DNA of 23,083 nucleotides from Halomonas sp. (GCA_007129225.1 SKVX01000412.1:1-23083), one strand, 5' to 3'. Numbered from the stretch's first letter, positions 7,060-15,484 are shown. Program-made: numbers and translations. Notes: generated from the sequence alone by a model not told the origin.

Positions 7060-9788
7060 TCCGGTGCCTGGGGCAATTCCATGATCAGGCAGGCGCCCTG
7101 GAGCTGGGGAGCATCCTCTACCCAGAGCCTACCGCCGAGGTGGGCGACGATGCCACGGCTGATCGGCAGTCCCAGGCCGCTACCCCTGGGGCGCCCCTTG
7201 GCTTTGCCGGCGCTGCTGCTCAGGCGTTTTATCTGGTGGAATTTCTCGAAGACCCGCTCGCGCTCCACGGGGGCGATGCCGGGGCCGTTGTCCTCCACGC
7301 TGAGCCGATAGTGCTGCTTGTGCTGCGTCAGGTAGAGGCGTACGCGGGGATCGTCGTCGTCGGCAAACTTGCCGGCATTGTCGAGCAGGTTGATGATGAC
7401 CTGTTCCAGGCGGTCCGGATCGCCGATGACCGGTGCCTCGTCCACGTCGATGTCCACCTGCAGCGTTACCCCGCGATCCTCCTGCAGGCGGTGAACAGCA
7501 TCGACGCTATGTTGGGTCAACGCGACCAGGTCCAGCTTTTGCGGTGTCAGGGTCAGCCTGCCGCTTTCCAGCCGTGCCAGGTCGAGTATCTCTTCGATCA
7601 AGCGGGAGAGTCGCTGACTTTCCAGTACCACCACTTCCAGGAAATGAATGCGCTTGTCTTCCGGCAGGTCCTTGCCGTCGCGCAGGATCTCGGCGAAGGC
7701 CCGTATCGAGGTGAGCGGTGTCCTGAGCTCGTGACTGACCATGGCGACGAACTCGTCCTTGAGTCGGTCGAGCTCACGGAGTCGCTCGTTGGCGGCGCGC
7801 AGCTCCTCACCTATCTTGGCGAGTTCGTTGGACTTCTGCTCCAGTCGACGGTTGTACTCGAGCGTCTGGGAGGTGGTGTCGAGAATGCTGAGGATCGACT
7901 CCAGGTCCAGTGCTTCACCCCGTACCACGGAATTGATCAGTACCCGTGCCGAAGCGCTGCCCAGTGCACCCGAAAGGGCCTGTTCGGCGCGGGCGATCAT
8001 CGCCGGTGGGGCCGGGTCGGAATTGTCCCGGTTACTCTTCTGGTCGGCCAGTATCCGGGCGGTGGCGTTCGCTCCCAGGTAACGGCTCAGCAGGCTCTGC
8101 AGCTCCCCGCGAGTGGTCTGGCCGCGCCACAGGGAGGTGTGCTGCAGCTCCGGGTTCATGGCATTGGTAAAGAGCGCCGCCTGTGTCTGTTCCAGCGGGC
8201 TCTGGCGGGTGAACAGGGAGACACCGACCAGGATGCCGACGTTGGCCAGCAGGCTCCACAGCAGCGAGTGGCTGTAGATATCCCACCCCTCGAGGCCGAA
8301 CAGCGCATAGGGCCGCAGCCAGGCCATTCCCCACAGGCCCTGTTCGACGAATGCCGGAGTGAGCCACCCCGACTGGGCGAAGCCCGGTAGCAGCAGGGTG
8401 TAGACCCAGATGAAAAAGCCCGCGATCAGGCCCAGGCTGGCACCGACCCGGGTGGCGCCCCGCCAATACATGCCGATCAGCAGGGCGGGGGCAAACTGGG
8501 CGGCGGCAGCGAAGGAGACCAGGCCGATGGTGACCAGGCTATAGGAGTCGCCGATCAGCGCATGATAGAGGTAGCCCAGCAGCAGGATCAGCACGATGGC
8601 CACCCGGCGGATGCCCAGCAGCCAGCCGGCCAGCTCGCCCTGGGAGCTGAGTTGCAGGCGCTTGGAGCGCAGCAGCAGCGGCATCACCAGTTGATTGCTG
8701 ACCATGGTGGAGAGGGCGATGGTTTCGACGATGACCATGCCGGTTGCCGCCGAGAGCCCGCCGATGAAGACCAGCAGCGGTATGCCCTCGAGCCCCGCGG
8801 AGAGGGGCAGCGTCAGCACGAAGCTATCCGGGTCGCTGTTGCCGACCGGCAGCAGCATCCCTGCCATGGCGATGGGAATCACGAACAGGTTGATGGCCAC
8901 CAGGTAGAGCGGGAAGAGCCAGCTGGCGCGCTTGAGGTGACGCTCATCCACGTTCTCCACCACCAGCACCTGGAATTGTCGGGGCAGGGTGAGGAATGCC
9001 AGGAATGCAAGCACCAGGGTGCCGACCCAGCCGGTGGCGCCGCCCGGCACTGCGTCGAGACCCAGGGCGCCAACCAGTCGGGGGCTCTCGGCCACCTGGC
9101 TGAAGAGGTCAAACGGGCCGTTGAACATCACGAACACGACGAACACGCCGACGGTCAGGAACGCGACCAGCTTGACCAGCGATTCGAAGGCGATCGCTGC
9201 TACCATGCCCTCGTGGCGTTCGCTGGCGTCCAGGTGCCGGGTGCCGAACAGGATGATGAACACCGCCAGGACCAGGGCGACCCAGAAGGACTTGTCGACC
9301 CAGAAGCTTTCATCGGCCAGGCGGAATTCGGCGGCGTCCGGATAGTTGACCAGCACGGCGTGGCTCAGGGTGATGGCCTTGAGCTGCAGGGCGATGTAGG
9401 GGGTGATGCCGATCAGGGCGATCAGCGCTACCAGGGCGCCGAGACTCGAGCTCTTGCCGTAGCGGGCGCTGATGAAGTCGGCAATGGAGGTGATGCGCTG
9501 AGTGCTGGCGATGCGCACCATCTTGCGGATCATGAAGGGCGCCATGAGCATGGCCAGGGTCGGCCCCAGGTAGATCACCAGGAAGCTGGGGCCGGACTCG
9601 GCGGCACGCCCGACGCTGCCGTAGAAAGTCCAGGCCGTGCAGTAGACGGCGATGGACAGGGCATAGACGGTGGGCGAGCCGATCACGGAGCGGCCCTGCT
9701 CGGCGCGTCGGTCGCCCCAGGCGGCAATCACGAACAGCAGTGCCAGGTAGCCGAAGGCGACCGTCAGCACTACCGGATCGGTTCTCAT
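7056..9788 (-). CDS. SSS-family symporter fused to a histidine kinase (CrbS/CbrA type)
   Basis: A 910-residue inner-membrane sensor. Residues 1-525 contain about 13 membrane helices of the sodium/solute symporter family (SLC5 fold; PRQFQVLVVEN at 269-279). A STAC-like linker follows near 545-620, then a coiled coil (about 630-680). The kinase has an H-box MVSHELRTPL (phospho-acceptor H686), an N-box INLLDNAGK (N804), DNGPG (833-837) and GSGLGL (869-874), all intact. I see no PAS domain and no C-terminal receiver. CbrA and CrbS/MxtR relatives couple substrate transport or sensing to carbon metabolism, including acetyl-CoA synthetase control. This is the last gene of a four-gene operon; its ATG lies 4 bp after the preceding stop, with GGAGG inside that gene. 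Ligand (acetate, histidine or other) unproven. Confidence 0.92.
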   Translation of the reverse strand: MRTDPVVLTVAFGYLALLFVIAAWGDRRAEQGRSVIGSPTVYALSIAVYCTAWTFYGSVGRAAESGPSFLVIYLGPTLAMLMAPFMIRKMVRIASTQRITSIADFISARYGKSSSLGALVALIALIGITPYIALQLKAITLSHAVLVNYPDAAEFRLADESFWVDKSFWVALVLAVFIILFGTRHLDASERHEGMVAAIAFESLVKLVAFLTVGVFVVFVMFNGPFDLFSQVAESPRLVGALGLDAVPGGATGWVGTLVLAFLAFLTLPRQFQVLVVENVDERHLKRASWLFPLYLVAINLFVIPIAMAGMLLPVGNSDPDSFVLTLPLSAGLEGIPLLVFIGGLSAATGMVIVETIALSTMVSNQLVMPLLLRSKRLQLSSQGELAGWLLGIRRVAIVLILLLGYLYHALIGDSYSLVTIGLVSFAAAAQFAPALLIGMYWRGATRVGASLGLIAGFFIWVYTLLLPGFAQSGWLTPAFVEQGLWGMAWLRPYALFGLEGWDIYSHSLLWSLLANVGILVGVSLFTRQSPLEQTQAALFTNAMNPELQHTSLWRGQTTRGELQSLLSRYLGANATARILADQKSNRDNSDPAPPAMIARAEQALSGALGSASARVLINSVVRGEALDLESILSILDTTSQTLEYNRRLEQKSNELAKIGEELRAANERLRELDRLKDEFVAMVSHELRTPLTSIRAFAEILRDGKDLPEDKRIHFLEVVVLESQRLSRLIEEILDLARLESGRLTLTPQKLDLVALTQHSVDAVHRLQEDRGVTLQVDIDVDEAPVIGDPDRLEQVIINLLDNAGKFADDDDPRVRLYLTQHKQHYRLSVEDNGPGIAPVERERVFEKFHQIKRLSSSAGKAKGRPRGSGLGLPISRGIVAHLGGRLWVEDAPQLQGACLIMELPQAPE

Positions 9789-9792
9789 CGCG

Positions 9793-10005
9793 TCAGCTAT
9801 CCTCCTGCCGGTGCTCCATCAACCAGGCTGCCAGGCCGATCACCATCAACCAGATGGCGAAGAGATAGAGGGGCAGCCACGATAGTCCCCGCTCGGCGGG
9901 GCGATCGAAGATCAGTACCAGGGGAGGCGAAAAAAACAGGACGGCCAGGCAGATCAAGGCAATCAGCCGTGCGTGGGTCCGGGCTTCACGCCTTGATTCG
10001 TTCAT
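9793..10005 (-). CDS. Small two-helix membrane protein
   Basis: A 70-residue protein with a basic N-terminus and two hydrophobic helices (about residues 14-31 and 43-62) joined by SPPLVLIFDRP and GLSWLPLY. The pattern resembles the small DUF3311/DUF485-like proteins encoded beside SSS-family symporters, but I cannot assign a family with confidence. Its ATG overlaps the exonuclease stop codon (ATGA), and its stop lies 4 bp before the symporter-kinase start, so it is translationally coupled to both. It may be a small partner subunit of the symporter domain (inference). Confidence 0.8.
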   Translation of the reverse strand: MNESRREARTHARLIALICLAVLFFSPPLVLIFDRPAERGLSWLPLYLFAIWLMVIGLAAWLMEHRQEDS

Positions 10006-12065
10006 GTGCAGGCATCCTCCTTGTCGAAGGCGCTGGCCTGAAGCGCCAGGGCCTGTTCCAGGGTCTCGATCCCTCGTGCCTCGAGGCGCGGTAGCAGGGC
10101 CAGCCAGAGCTCAGCCGTGACCCGGGCGTCGCCCAGGGCGGTATGGCGCGTCCCGGGGGGGAACCTGAGGCTGTAACGGTCGGCGAGCGTATCCAGGTCA
10201 TGGCCGTCGAGGCTTTCGTCCAGGGCCCGTGATATGAGCAGCGTATCCAGCACCGGCATATCCAGGGTGACACTGGCCCCGGGAGGCTGCAGGGCCAGCA
10301 GGTCGAAGGCCGCGTTGTGCGCCAGCACCACCGCGTCGCCGATATAGTTGCGAAAGCGAGGCAGGAGGACGGGCAGGGGAGGCGCGCCGCTCACGTCGCT
10401 GTCGGTGAGGCCATGGATGGCGGTACTGGCCGGCGGGATCGGCTTGCCGGGGTCGACGCGAACGTCGAAGACATCACTGGCCAGCAGCCGGGCATTGACG
10501 ATGCGGCAGGCCCCGATGCTGATTACCGTGTCGCCGCGGCGAAGCTCCAGGCCCGTGGTTTCGGTGTCGAAGGCCACGATCTCCAGGGCCCGGAGCGGTC
10601 GTCGGGCGAGTTCGGCGTCGGGCGGCGGCAGGTCGGCGATGCCGAAGTCATGAAATTCTGGGCGGGGTGCCGCCGGGGTCCTGGGGGCGCCGACTCGCTC
10701 CACGGCGGGCAGGGGCAAGCGCAGCCGGGCGTGCTTGCCGTCACTGTCGGCGAGACTCCAGGCATCGCTGGCGTGCTGGCGCAGCAGGTCGCCCACCCGC
10801 GGCGACAGCGGCAGGGCGTCGAGTCGCTGGTCGCTCCAGATCGCCAGTTCGCGCTGCGAGAGCGGCTTCCCGGGCCAGATGAGGTCCAGATAGACGCGCC
10901 GGTTACCGAGCAGCATCTCACCCTCGAAGGAGGCGGTACCCGCATGCTCCTGCAGTCGTTCCAGCAGGGATAGAAGCAGGGCCAGCAGCGCCGGGGCGTC
11001 CCCCTTGAACCAGGCGGGCATGCCGATGGGAAGCACTTCCAGTGGATTGTCGCTGAGGCGCTCATTGAGCGATTGCCAGAGGTCGTTGGACCATAGCGGT
11101 ACCAGGCGCTCGCCCTGCTGCTGCATGTCCTCGATCAGTTTGCCCAGGCTTTCGATACCCTGGCCCAGTGCCCGGCTCTCCTCGTCGATCACGGACTCGA
11201 GACGGTTGCGAAGCGTATCGTCGAGCCGGCCCGCATGGCGTGCGCTGCTTAGCGCCTCCGCGGCACTGCTCAGGCTGGCGCCGTGGCGACGCAGGGGCGG
11301 CAGCATGTCGGCGAGCCCGGCGCGGGCGCCCATCTCGCTGGTCCAGGCGGCGGTGGCGTCGGTCAGGGTGAGCAGCGTTTCCCCGTTGCTGTTTGGCACC
11401 CGACGCATGACCACGTGCAGCCAGCGCTCATCACAGGGGATCAGCAGTTCTCGAGGGGCTCCGTCATCCGGCAGTTGGGCCAGGGCATCCTGCAGGCTGG
11501 AGACGGGAAGCAGAGCGTCTAGCCGCTTGCCGAGTCCTAGGCCGGGGTTATCGTCGAAGAGGGTCTCGGCCGCCTGGTTGAAAAGCAACAGGCGTCGGTG
11601 ATGATCGCTCAACAGCAAGGGCGTATCGAGCACCTGGAGCAGTGTCTCGAGCTCCTGGCGGATACGCGCGGCACTGCGTGCTCCCTCGGCGTGGGCGGTG
11701 GCCAGACGCTGACGGTCGGCACGCCAGGCTTCGCGGACGCGCATGAGGTCTGGCCCCAGCCCGCGCAGCCAGCCCTCGGGAGGGTAGTCCTCACGGGCGT
11801 CGGGGTTGGCGACGAGGCGGGCGAGCTGGACCTGCAGGTGGCGCAAGGGAGTGAAGAGCATTCTTTCGAGCAGCAATCCCACCAGGAAGATGGTGCCACC
11901 ACCGGAGAAGCAACCCAGCCAGAGCACCAGCCGGGCCAGCCCCTGGGGCTGGAACAGGCTATCCAGCCAGGCGGCAAAGATGGCGCCGCCAAAGATGCTG
12001 ATACCGCTGAGAAGCAGCCACAGCCCGATCAGGCGCTGCCGCCTGGGGAGCTTGCCACGCATCAT
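10002..12065 (-). CDS. Membrane pseudokinase-like protein fused to a DnaQ-type 3'-5' exonuclease
   Basis: A 687-residue protein. Two N-terminal membrane helices (about 12-33 and 45-66) lead into a HAMP-like helix and coiled coil, then a PAS-like domain (about 140-235: LLQVLDTPLLLSDHHRRLLLFNQAAETLF). Residues 245-455 look like a histidine-kinase core without its key residues: the DHp-like helices lack an H-E-L-R box, and the N-box position reads LLLSLLERLQEH with no Asn. Residues 490-670 are a complete DEDDh exonuclease: D500-T-E502 (Exo I), H583-N-A-A-F-D588 (Exo II), H641-TALG-D646 (Exo III). The likely activity is removal of 3' nucleotides from DNA or RNA at the membrane; the true substrate is unknown. 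The start ATGATG overlaps the receiver-gene stop. Exonuclease call very sure; pseudokinase reading moderate. Confidence 0.87.
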   Translation of the reverse strand: MMRGKLPRRQRLIGLWLLLSGISIFGGAIFAAWLDSLFQPQGLARLVLWLGCFSGGGTIFLVGLLLERMLFTPLRHLQVQLARLVANPDAREDYPPEGWLRGLGPDLMRVREAWRADRQRLATAHAEGARSAARIRQELETLLQVLDTPLLLSDHHRRLLLFNQAAETLFDDNPGLGLGKRLDALLPVSSLQDALAQLPDDGAPRELLIPCDERWLHVVMRRVPNSNGETLLTLTDATAAWTSEMGARAGLADMLPPLRRHGASLSSAAEALSSARHAGRLDDTLRNRLESVIDEESRALGQGIESLGKLIEDMQQQGERLVPLWSNDLWQSLNERLSDNPLEVLPIGMPAWFKGDAPALLALLLSLLERLQEHAGTASFEGEMLLGNRRVYLDLIWPGKPLSQRELAIWSDQRLDALPLSPRVGDLLRQHASDAWSLADSDGKHARLRLPLPAVERVGAPRTPAAPRPEFHDFGIADLPPPDAELARRPLRALEIVAFDTETTGLELRRGDTVISIGACRIVNARLLASDVFDVRVDPGKPIPPASTAIHGLTDSDVSGAPPLPVLLPRFRNYIGDAVVLAHNAAFDLLALQPPGASVTLDMPVLDTLLISRALDESLDGHDLDTLADRYSLRFPPGTRHTALGDARVTAELWLALLPRLEARGIETLEQALALQASAFDKEDACT

Positions 12066-12436
12066 CAGGCATCCTCGACCAGCAGGGACTTGACCTTCTC
12101 GACCAGCGCCTGGGTCGAGAAGGGTTTGGTCACGTATTCGTCGGCCCCCAGGGCTAGTCCCTTCTCCTTTTCCACCTCGCGACCATGGGCCGTCAGCATG
12201 ATGATTGGCAACCTGGCATGCCGTGGATCGTTACGCAGTTGTTCCAGCACGTCGAAGCCGCTGATGCCGGGCAGGCTGATATCTAGCAGGATCAGATCCG
12301 GTGGCGTTTCGGCAACGCTCTCGAGTGCGCTTTCGCCATCCTCGGCGGTAACCACATCGAAGCCGGCCTGCTGCATCAGGAACTCGATCGACAGAACGAT
12401 GTTGGGCTCATCGTCTACCACCAGCACCTTGGCCAT
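12065..12436 (-). CDS. Single-domain response regulator (CheY-like receiver)
   Basis: A 123-residue receiver with no output domain. The acidic pocket is D8-D9, the phospho-acceptor is D52 (LILLDISLPG), and the switch residues T82 (IMLTAHG) and K104 (VTKPF) are conserved, so phosphorylation should work. First gene of the operon, with GAGGAG six bases before the ATG; its stop overlaps the exonuclease start. The symporter-kinase encoded last in the operon has no receiver, so it is the obvious phosphodonor candidate. With no DNA-binding domain, the output must be protein-protein contact, perhaps with the pseudokinase-exonuclease. Family call very sure; partner inferred. Confidence 0.95.
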   Translation of the reverse strand: MAKVLVVDDEPNIVLSIEFLMQQAGFDVVTAEDGESALESVAETPPDLILLDISLPGISGFDVLEQLRNDPRHARLPIIMLTAHGREVEKEKGLALGADEYVTKPFSTQALVEKVKSLLVEDA

Positions 12437-12459
12437 CGGCTACTCCTCATATAGTGTCT

Positions 12460-12465
12460 TTTATA
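12460..12465 (-). promoter_or_regulatory. Possible -10 of the receiver-exonuclease-kinase operon
   Basis: TATAAA on the minus strand, about 25 bp upstream of the receiver ATG; a second TATATG lies closer. No convincing -35 is placed 16-18 bp upstream. The 161-bp divergent gap (12437-12597) also holds the palindrome GATTCGAATC (12563-12572) near the GST gene and nothing else I recognise. Confidence 0.3.
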
Positions 12466-12597
12466 CGTTGTTACCGATCAGTCTAGTGGGCGCGGGGATG
12501 CCGGCAAAGACGACCTTGGGCCAAACTGGCATGGGCGTTGGGGTGCACCGGTGCCATTTCCTGATTCGAATCCATTTTTTTCATAGAGAGTCTCTCG

Positions 12598-13275
12598 ATG
12601 ATACGTGTCCACCATCTGCAGGATTCACGCTCCCAGCGCGTGCTATGGCTGCTCGAAGAGCTCGGCACGCCGTACGAAGTGATCGAATATCGACGCGATC
12701 CTAAAACGCTCAGGGCACCAGCGTCCCTCAAGGCTATTCATCCGCTGGGCAAGTCGCCAGTCATTTCCGATGAGAGTCGCGATAGCCGCGTTGTAGCGGA
12801 ATCGGGTGCCATTCTCGAGTATCTGCTCGATCAACATGATCCCGAGTCGCGGCTGCGCCCCTTGCCGGGCAGTGCTGCCCACGAGCGCTATCGCTTCTGG
12901 CTGCATCATGCCGAGGGAACGGCCATGCCACCGCTGGTCATGCGCCTGGTGTTCTCACGGCTGAGCAAGCCGCCAGTGCCGGCATTGGTGCGTCCGTTGG
13001 GGCGGTTGTTTGCCAAGGGAGTGGAGCAGCAGTTTCTGGGGCCGGAAATCCGCTCACTCAGAGCGTATTGGGAGTCGGAGCTGTCGGTATCCCCGTGGTT
13101 TGCCGGCGAGCGCTTCAGTGCAGCCGATATCCAGATGAGCTTTCCCGTGCTCGCCCTGGCGGGTCGAGGGGGGCTCGAGGGCTACCCGAAGCTACAGGCA
13201 TTTCTCGAGCGCTGCCGCGCGCGCGACGGTTACCGCAAGGCGGTGGAGCAGGGGGGTGAATTTCACATCAATTGA
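12598..13275 (+). CDS. Glutathione S-transferase family protein
   Basis: A 225-residue cytoplasmic GST. The N-terminal thioredoxin-like domain holds SRSQRVLWLLEEL (the Ser or Arg near residue 10-12 would activate glutathione), HPLGKSPVI with the cis-proline, and the glutathione gamma-glutamyl contact ESGAILEYLL. The C-terminal all-helical domain (about 90-225) has the usual FSAADIQMSFP segment. It probably conjugates or reduces electrophiles and peroxides with glutathione; the substrate is unknown. A GAGAG purine stretch precedes the ATG. It stands alone between divergent and convergent minus-strand genes, ending 8 bp before the next gene's stop. Confidence 0.92.
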   Translation: MIRVHHLQDSRSQRVLWLLEELGTPYEVIEYRRDPKTLRAPASLKAIHPLGKSPVISDESRDSRVVAESGAILEYLLDQHDPESRLRPLPGSAAHERYRFWLHHAEGTAMPPLVMRLVFSRLSKPPVPALVRPLGRLFAKGVEQQFLGPEIRSLRAYWESELSVSPWFAGERFSAADIQMSFPVLALAGRGGLEGYPKLQAFLERCRARDGYRKAVEQGGEFHIN

Positions 13276-13283
13276 CCTCTGGG

Positions 13284-13568
13284 CTAGCGGCTTTCATCGC
13301 CGTTCCCCGCCTTGCGGAACTTCGGTCCCAATGGCCCGAGCCACAGCCACACCTGAAGCACGATGAGGATGGGCAGCAGCCAGGTCGGTGCGCCGGTGGT
13401 CGACGCCAGGACATAAAAGATCATGTAGGCGGTGATGCCGCCAAGCAGGCCCACGACCGGGAACATGAACGGGCGCTCATAACCTGGCCGGCGCGTAAGG
13501 CGGAACAGCGAGCCGGTGAAGGCACCAAAGGCGGCGGCCATGGCGAAGTGAAGCAGGATCTCTTGCAT
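13284..13568 (-). CDS. Small membrane protein of unknown function
   Basis: A 94-residue protein with three hydrophobic stretches (about 3-22, 35-55 and 62-80) and charged ends (RLTRRPGYERPF; KFRKAGNGDESR). A GAGA sequence precedes the ATG. I do not recognise the family. It is convergent with the GST gene and 70 bp downstream of the YdcF-like gene on the same strand, with which it may be transcribed. It could be an inner-membrane accessory protein; nothing in the sequence suggests a catalytic role. Confidence 0.72.
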   Translation of the reverse strand: MQEILLHFAMAAAFGAFTGSLFRLTRRPGYERPFMFPVVGLLGGITAYMIFYVLASTTGAPTWLLPILIVLQVWLWLGPLGPKFRKAGNGDESR

Positions 13569-13638
13569 GGGAGTCTCGTTAAACTGGGAGCTGGTCGATC
13601 ATTGACGTCAGCGTAACGTGTCCACCATGAGTAGGCCA

Positions 13639-14406
13639 TTAAGACCTTGGACTAGAAGCCTGGATTGGCAGCCTGTCGCGCATGGCTAGCCAGGCGCGAC
13701 CCAACCACTCGTTCAGTGCCCGGGTACTTTGATTGAGGTGATACGCCCGCGGTATCCAGGCGTGCCACCCCTGTGGCGTCGGGCTTGCGAACTCCGTCGG
13801 CGCCGGGATGACAGTCAGTCCGGCGGCCTCAAATTCGGCCACGGCCCGGGGAAGATGCCAGGCCTGGGAAACCAGCGCCACATGGCTGATGTCCGCACCA
13901 AGCAGCATGTCGGCGCTGAACCGGGCGTTCTCTGTGGTGTTTCGGCTTTCGCCCTCCAGCCAGCGAACCGGCACGTCGAAGACCTCACGCAGCGCTGCGG
14001 CCATCAGGCTGGCCTCGGCGCTGTGTTCGTCATGTACCCGGCCGCCGCTGACCAGTATCGGCAGCTCGATGCTGCGATGCAGGTGCACGCCGTAGGCCAG
14101 ACGCCGCCAGGTGGCGTTGGCCGGCGCATCGCCCCAATCGAATTCCGGCGCATCGTAGTCGCGGCCGCCGCCCAGAATCACGATGGCCTGCGCGGTCTCC
14201 AGCTGGCTGGGCATCGGTACGGGGTAGGGTTCCAGGCCCTGGCGCAGGGCGTGGCTGGCCAGCGGGGTAGCGAGTGCCAGCAGCCCGACCAGGCCCAGCA
14301 TGGCCAGCAGGGCGCCAAGCAGGCGCCGAAGCCCGAGCATCAGCCCCAGCAATACCAGCAGCACATTGAGGGTGGGTGGCAACAGCAGGAATTTCAGGTC
14401 GCTCAT
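13639..14406 (-). CDS. YdcF/ElyC-like DUF218 membrane protein
   Basis: A 255-residue protein with two N-terminal membrane helices (about 5-24 and 28-50) and a periplasmic or membrane-anchored DUF218 domain. The family motifs are present: AIVILGGGRDYD (75-84), LVSGGRV (118-124), GESRNTTENARFSAD (152-166), and SQAWHLPRA with H184 and R187. ElyC, YdcF and SanA proteins act on envelope integrity and peptidoglycan or lipid-carrier metabolism under stress, although their chemistry is unsettled. GGAGAT precedes the ATG. It starts 16 bp after the CsoSCA-like gene on the same strand, so the two probably form an operon. Confidence 0.9.
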   Translation of the reverse strand: MSDLKFLLLPPTLNVLLVLLGLMLGLRRLLGALLAMLGLVGLLALATPLASHALRQGLEPYPVPMPSQLETAQAIVILGGGRDYDAPEFDWGDAPANATWRRLAYGVHLHRSIELPILVSGGRVHDEHSAEASLMAAALREVFDVPVRWLEGESRNTTENARFSADMLLGADISHVALVSQAWHLPRAVAEFEAAGLTVIPAPTEFASPTPQGWHAWIPRAYHLNQSTRALNEWLGRAWLAMRDRLPIQASSPRS

Positions 14407-14422
14407 GTCGATCTCCGGCGGG

Positions 14423-15484
14423 TCAGGCGTCGCTGAGCAGTTCCAGCCGGCGGCTGGGCCAATGAACCACGGCAGTGCGCTGGAGCATGCGCTTGGCCAG
14501 CTGCGGGTGTTCGCGGTGAATGACCTGGGTGGCGAATTCCGTGAGGAAATGGGACTTCATTTCGGCCCGGGCCCGGTCCACGCCGACCTCCCGGTAGGGG
14601 GTCGAGGCCAACAGGAGGAAGCCGTCGTCGGGAATGCGGCCCGCCTTCATGTTGGCATCGATGATGGCAGCAGCAGTGCCGATGGGCTCCGAAAGATCAG
14701 GGCTATAGGGTCCGACGATCAAGGCGGTATTGGGCAGGTGCAGGAAGTCGAAGCCACGGCCCACGCAGATTACCCACTCCCTGTGCTCGATATCGAGCTT
14801 GCGGGAGACGCCTCGCAGCGAATCCACATGCTGCAGATTGCCTTCCAGCAGTGGCAGCAGGTCGCGACGGATATCGGTTGGCATATCGGGGCACAGGGCG
14901 GCGACCCGGCGGTCAAGGTCGCCGGCATCGGCCAGGCTCAGTTCGCCGATGTCGAGACGGGTATCGTCATCGCCATGCACGATCAAGGCGTCGCCGTCGG
15001 TTTCGAACCCACAGACAAGGGGATAGACATGGCGGTGGTCATGGCCGAAGAGCTGCTCGGCCTGGGCACGGATCGCGCGGGCATGGGCCAGGGCTGCCTC
15101 GGCGTCACAGTCAAAGCCGGCACAGCCGCGATTTTTCTCACCCCGTGAGAAATGATAGGTGATGATCATCAGCACGCCATGGCCGCCGCGAGTTGCCTCG
15201 TACACCGTATCCGCGAGCATTTCGCCCAGGTAGGGCCAGCCGAGATGGAAGATGCCGCCAAGGTTGCGAAAGGGCGTGATGATGCCCAGCGGTGTACGCG
15301 TGGCGTGGGGAATATGAATACGTCCGTCCATGCATTTCATCACCACGATTCGTGTGGGGTGAGCAGCAAGATAACGCTCTCGAGCCAGCCAGGCGGAGGG
15401 GCTGCAGAAGGCATCGGCGTGCTCCCGGGAGAGGGCGAGCAGTGCCTCGATACGTTCTTGAATGGGACGGTCGTGAATGCGCAT
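14423..15484 (-). CDS. Carbonic anhydrase-like zinc protein resembling carboxysomal CsoSCA
   Basis: A 353-residue soluble protein with a beta-carbonic-anhydrase-type site: C51-x-D53-x-R55 in VVMKCMDGRIHIP, followed by FRNLGGIFHLGWPY, then H111 and C121 (H-x9-C) in ITYHFSRGEKNRGC. C51, H111 and C121 would bind zinc, and D53-R55 would form the catalytic dyad. Spacing and length resemble CsoSCA (the epsilon-like branch of beta enzymes) more than short beta-CAs, which have a two-residue H-x2-C spacing. No carboxysome shell or RuBisCO gene lies in the window. The reaction would be CO2 hydration to bicarbonate, or the scaffold may have another use. The gene lies in an apparent operon with the YdcF-like gene. 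Start ATG 15482-15484 has a weak ribosome binding site. Zinc-site reading fairly sure; activity unproven. Confidence 0.7.
   Translation of the reverse strand: MRIHDRPIQERIEALLALSREHADAFCSPSAWLARERYLAAHPTRIVVMKCMDGRIHIPHATRTPLGIITPFRNLGGIFHLGWPYLGEMLADTVYEATRGGHGVLMIITYHFSRGEKNRGCAGFDCDAEAALAHARAIRAQAEQLFGHDHRHVYPLVCGFETDGDALIVHGDDDTRLDIGELSLADAGDLDRRVAALCPDMPTDIRRDLLPLLEGNLQHVDSLRGVSRKLDIEHREWVICVGRGFDFLHLPNTALIVGPYSPDLSEPIGTAAAIIDANMKAGRIPDDGFLLLASTPYREVGVDRARAEMKSHFLTEFATQVIHREHPQLAKRMLQRTAVVHWPSRRLELLSDA

Noticed and set aside
8562..10094. A 510-codon plus-strand open frame
   Set aside because: It is rich in His, Gln, Asp and Gly in a pattern typical of the antisense of a GC-rich gene, and lies wholly over the well-supported symporter-kinase, small membrane protein and exonuclease genes.
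12543..12580. tRNA-like TTCGAATCC followed by a T-run upstream of the GST gene
   Set aside because: There is no cloverleaf upstream, no acceptor or anticodon stem can be folded, and the motif is simply part of the palindrome GATTCGAATC.
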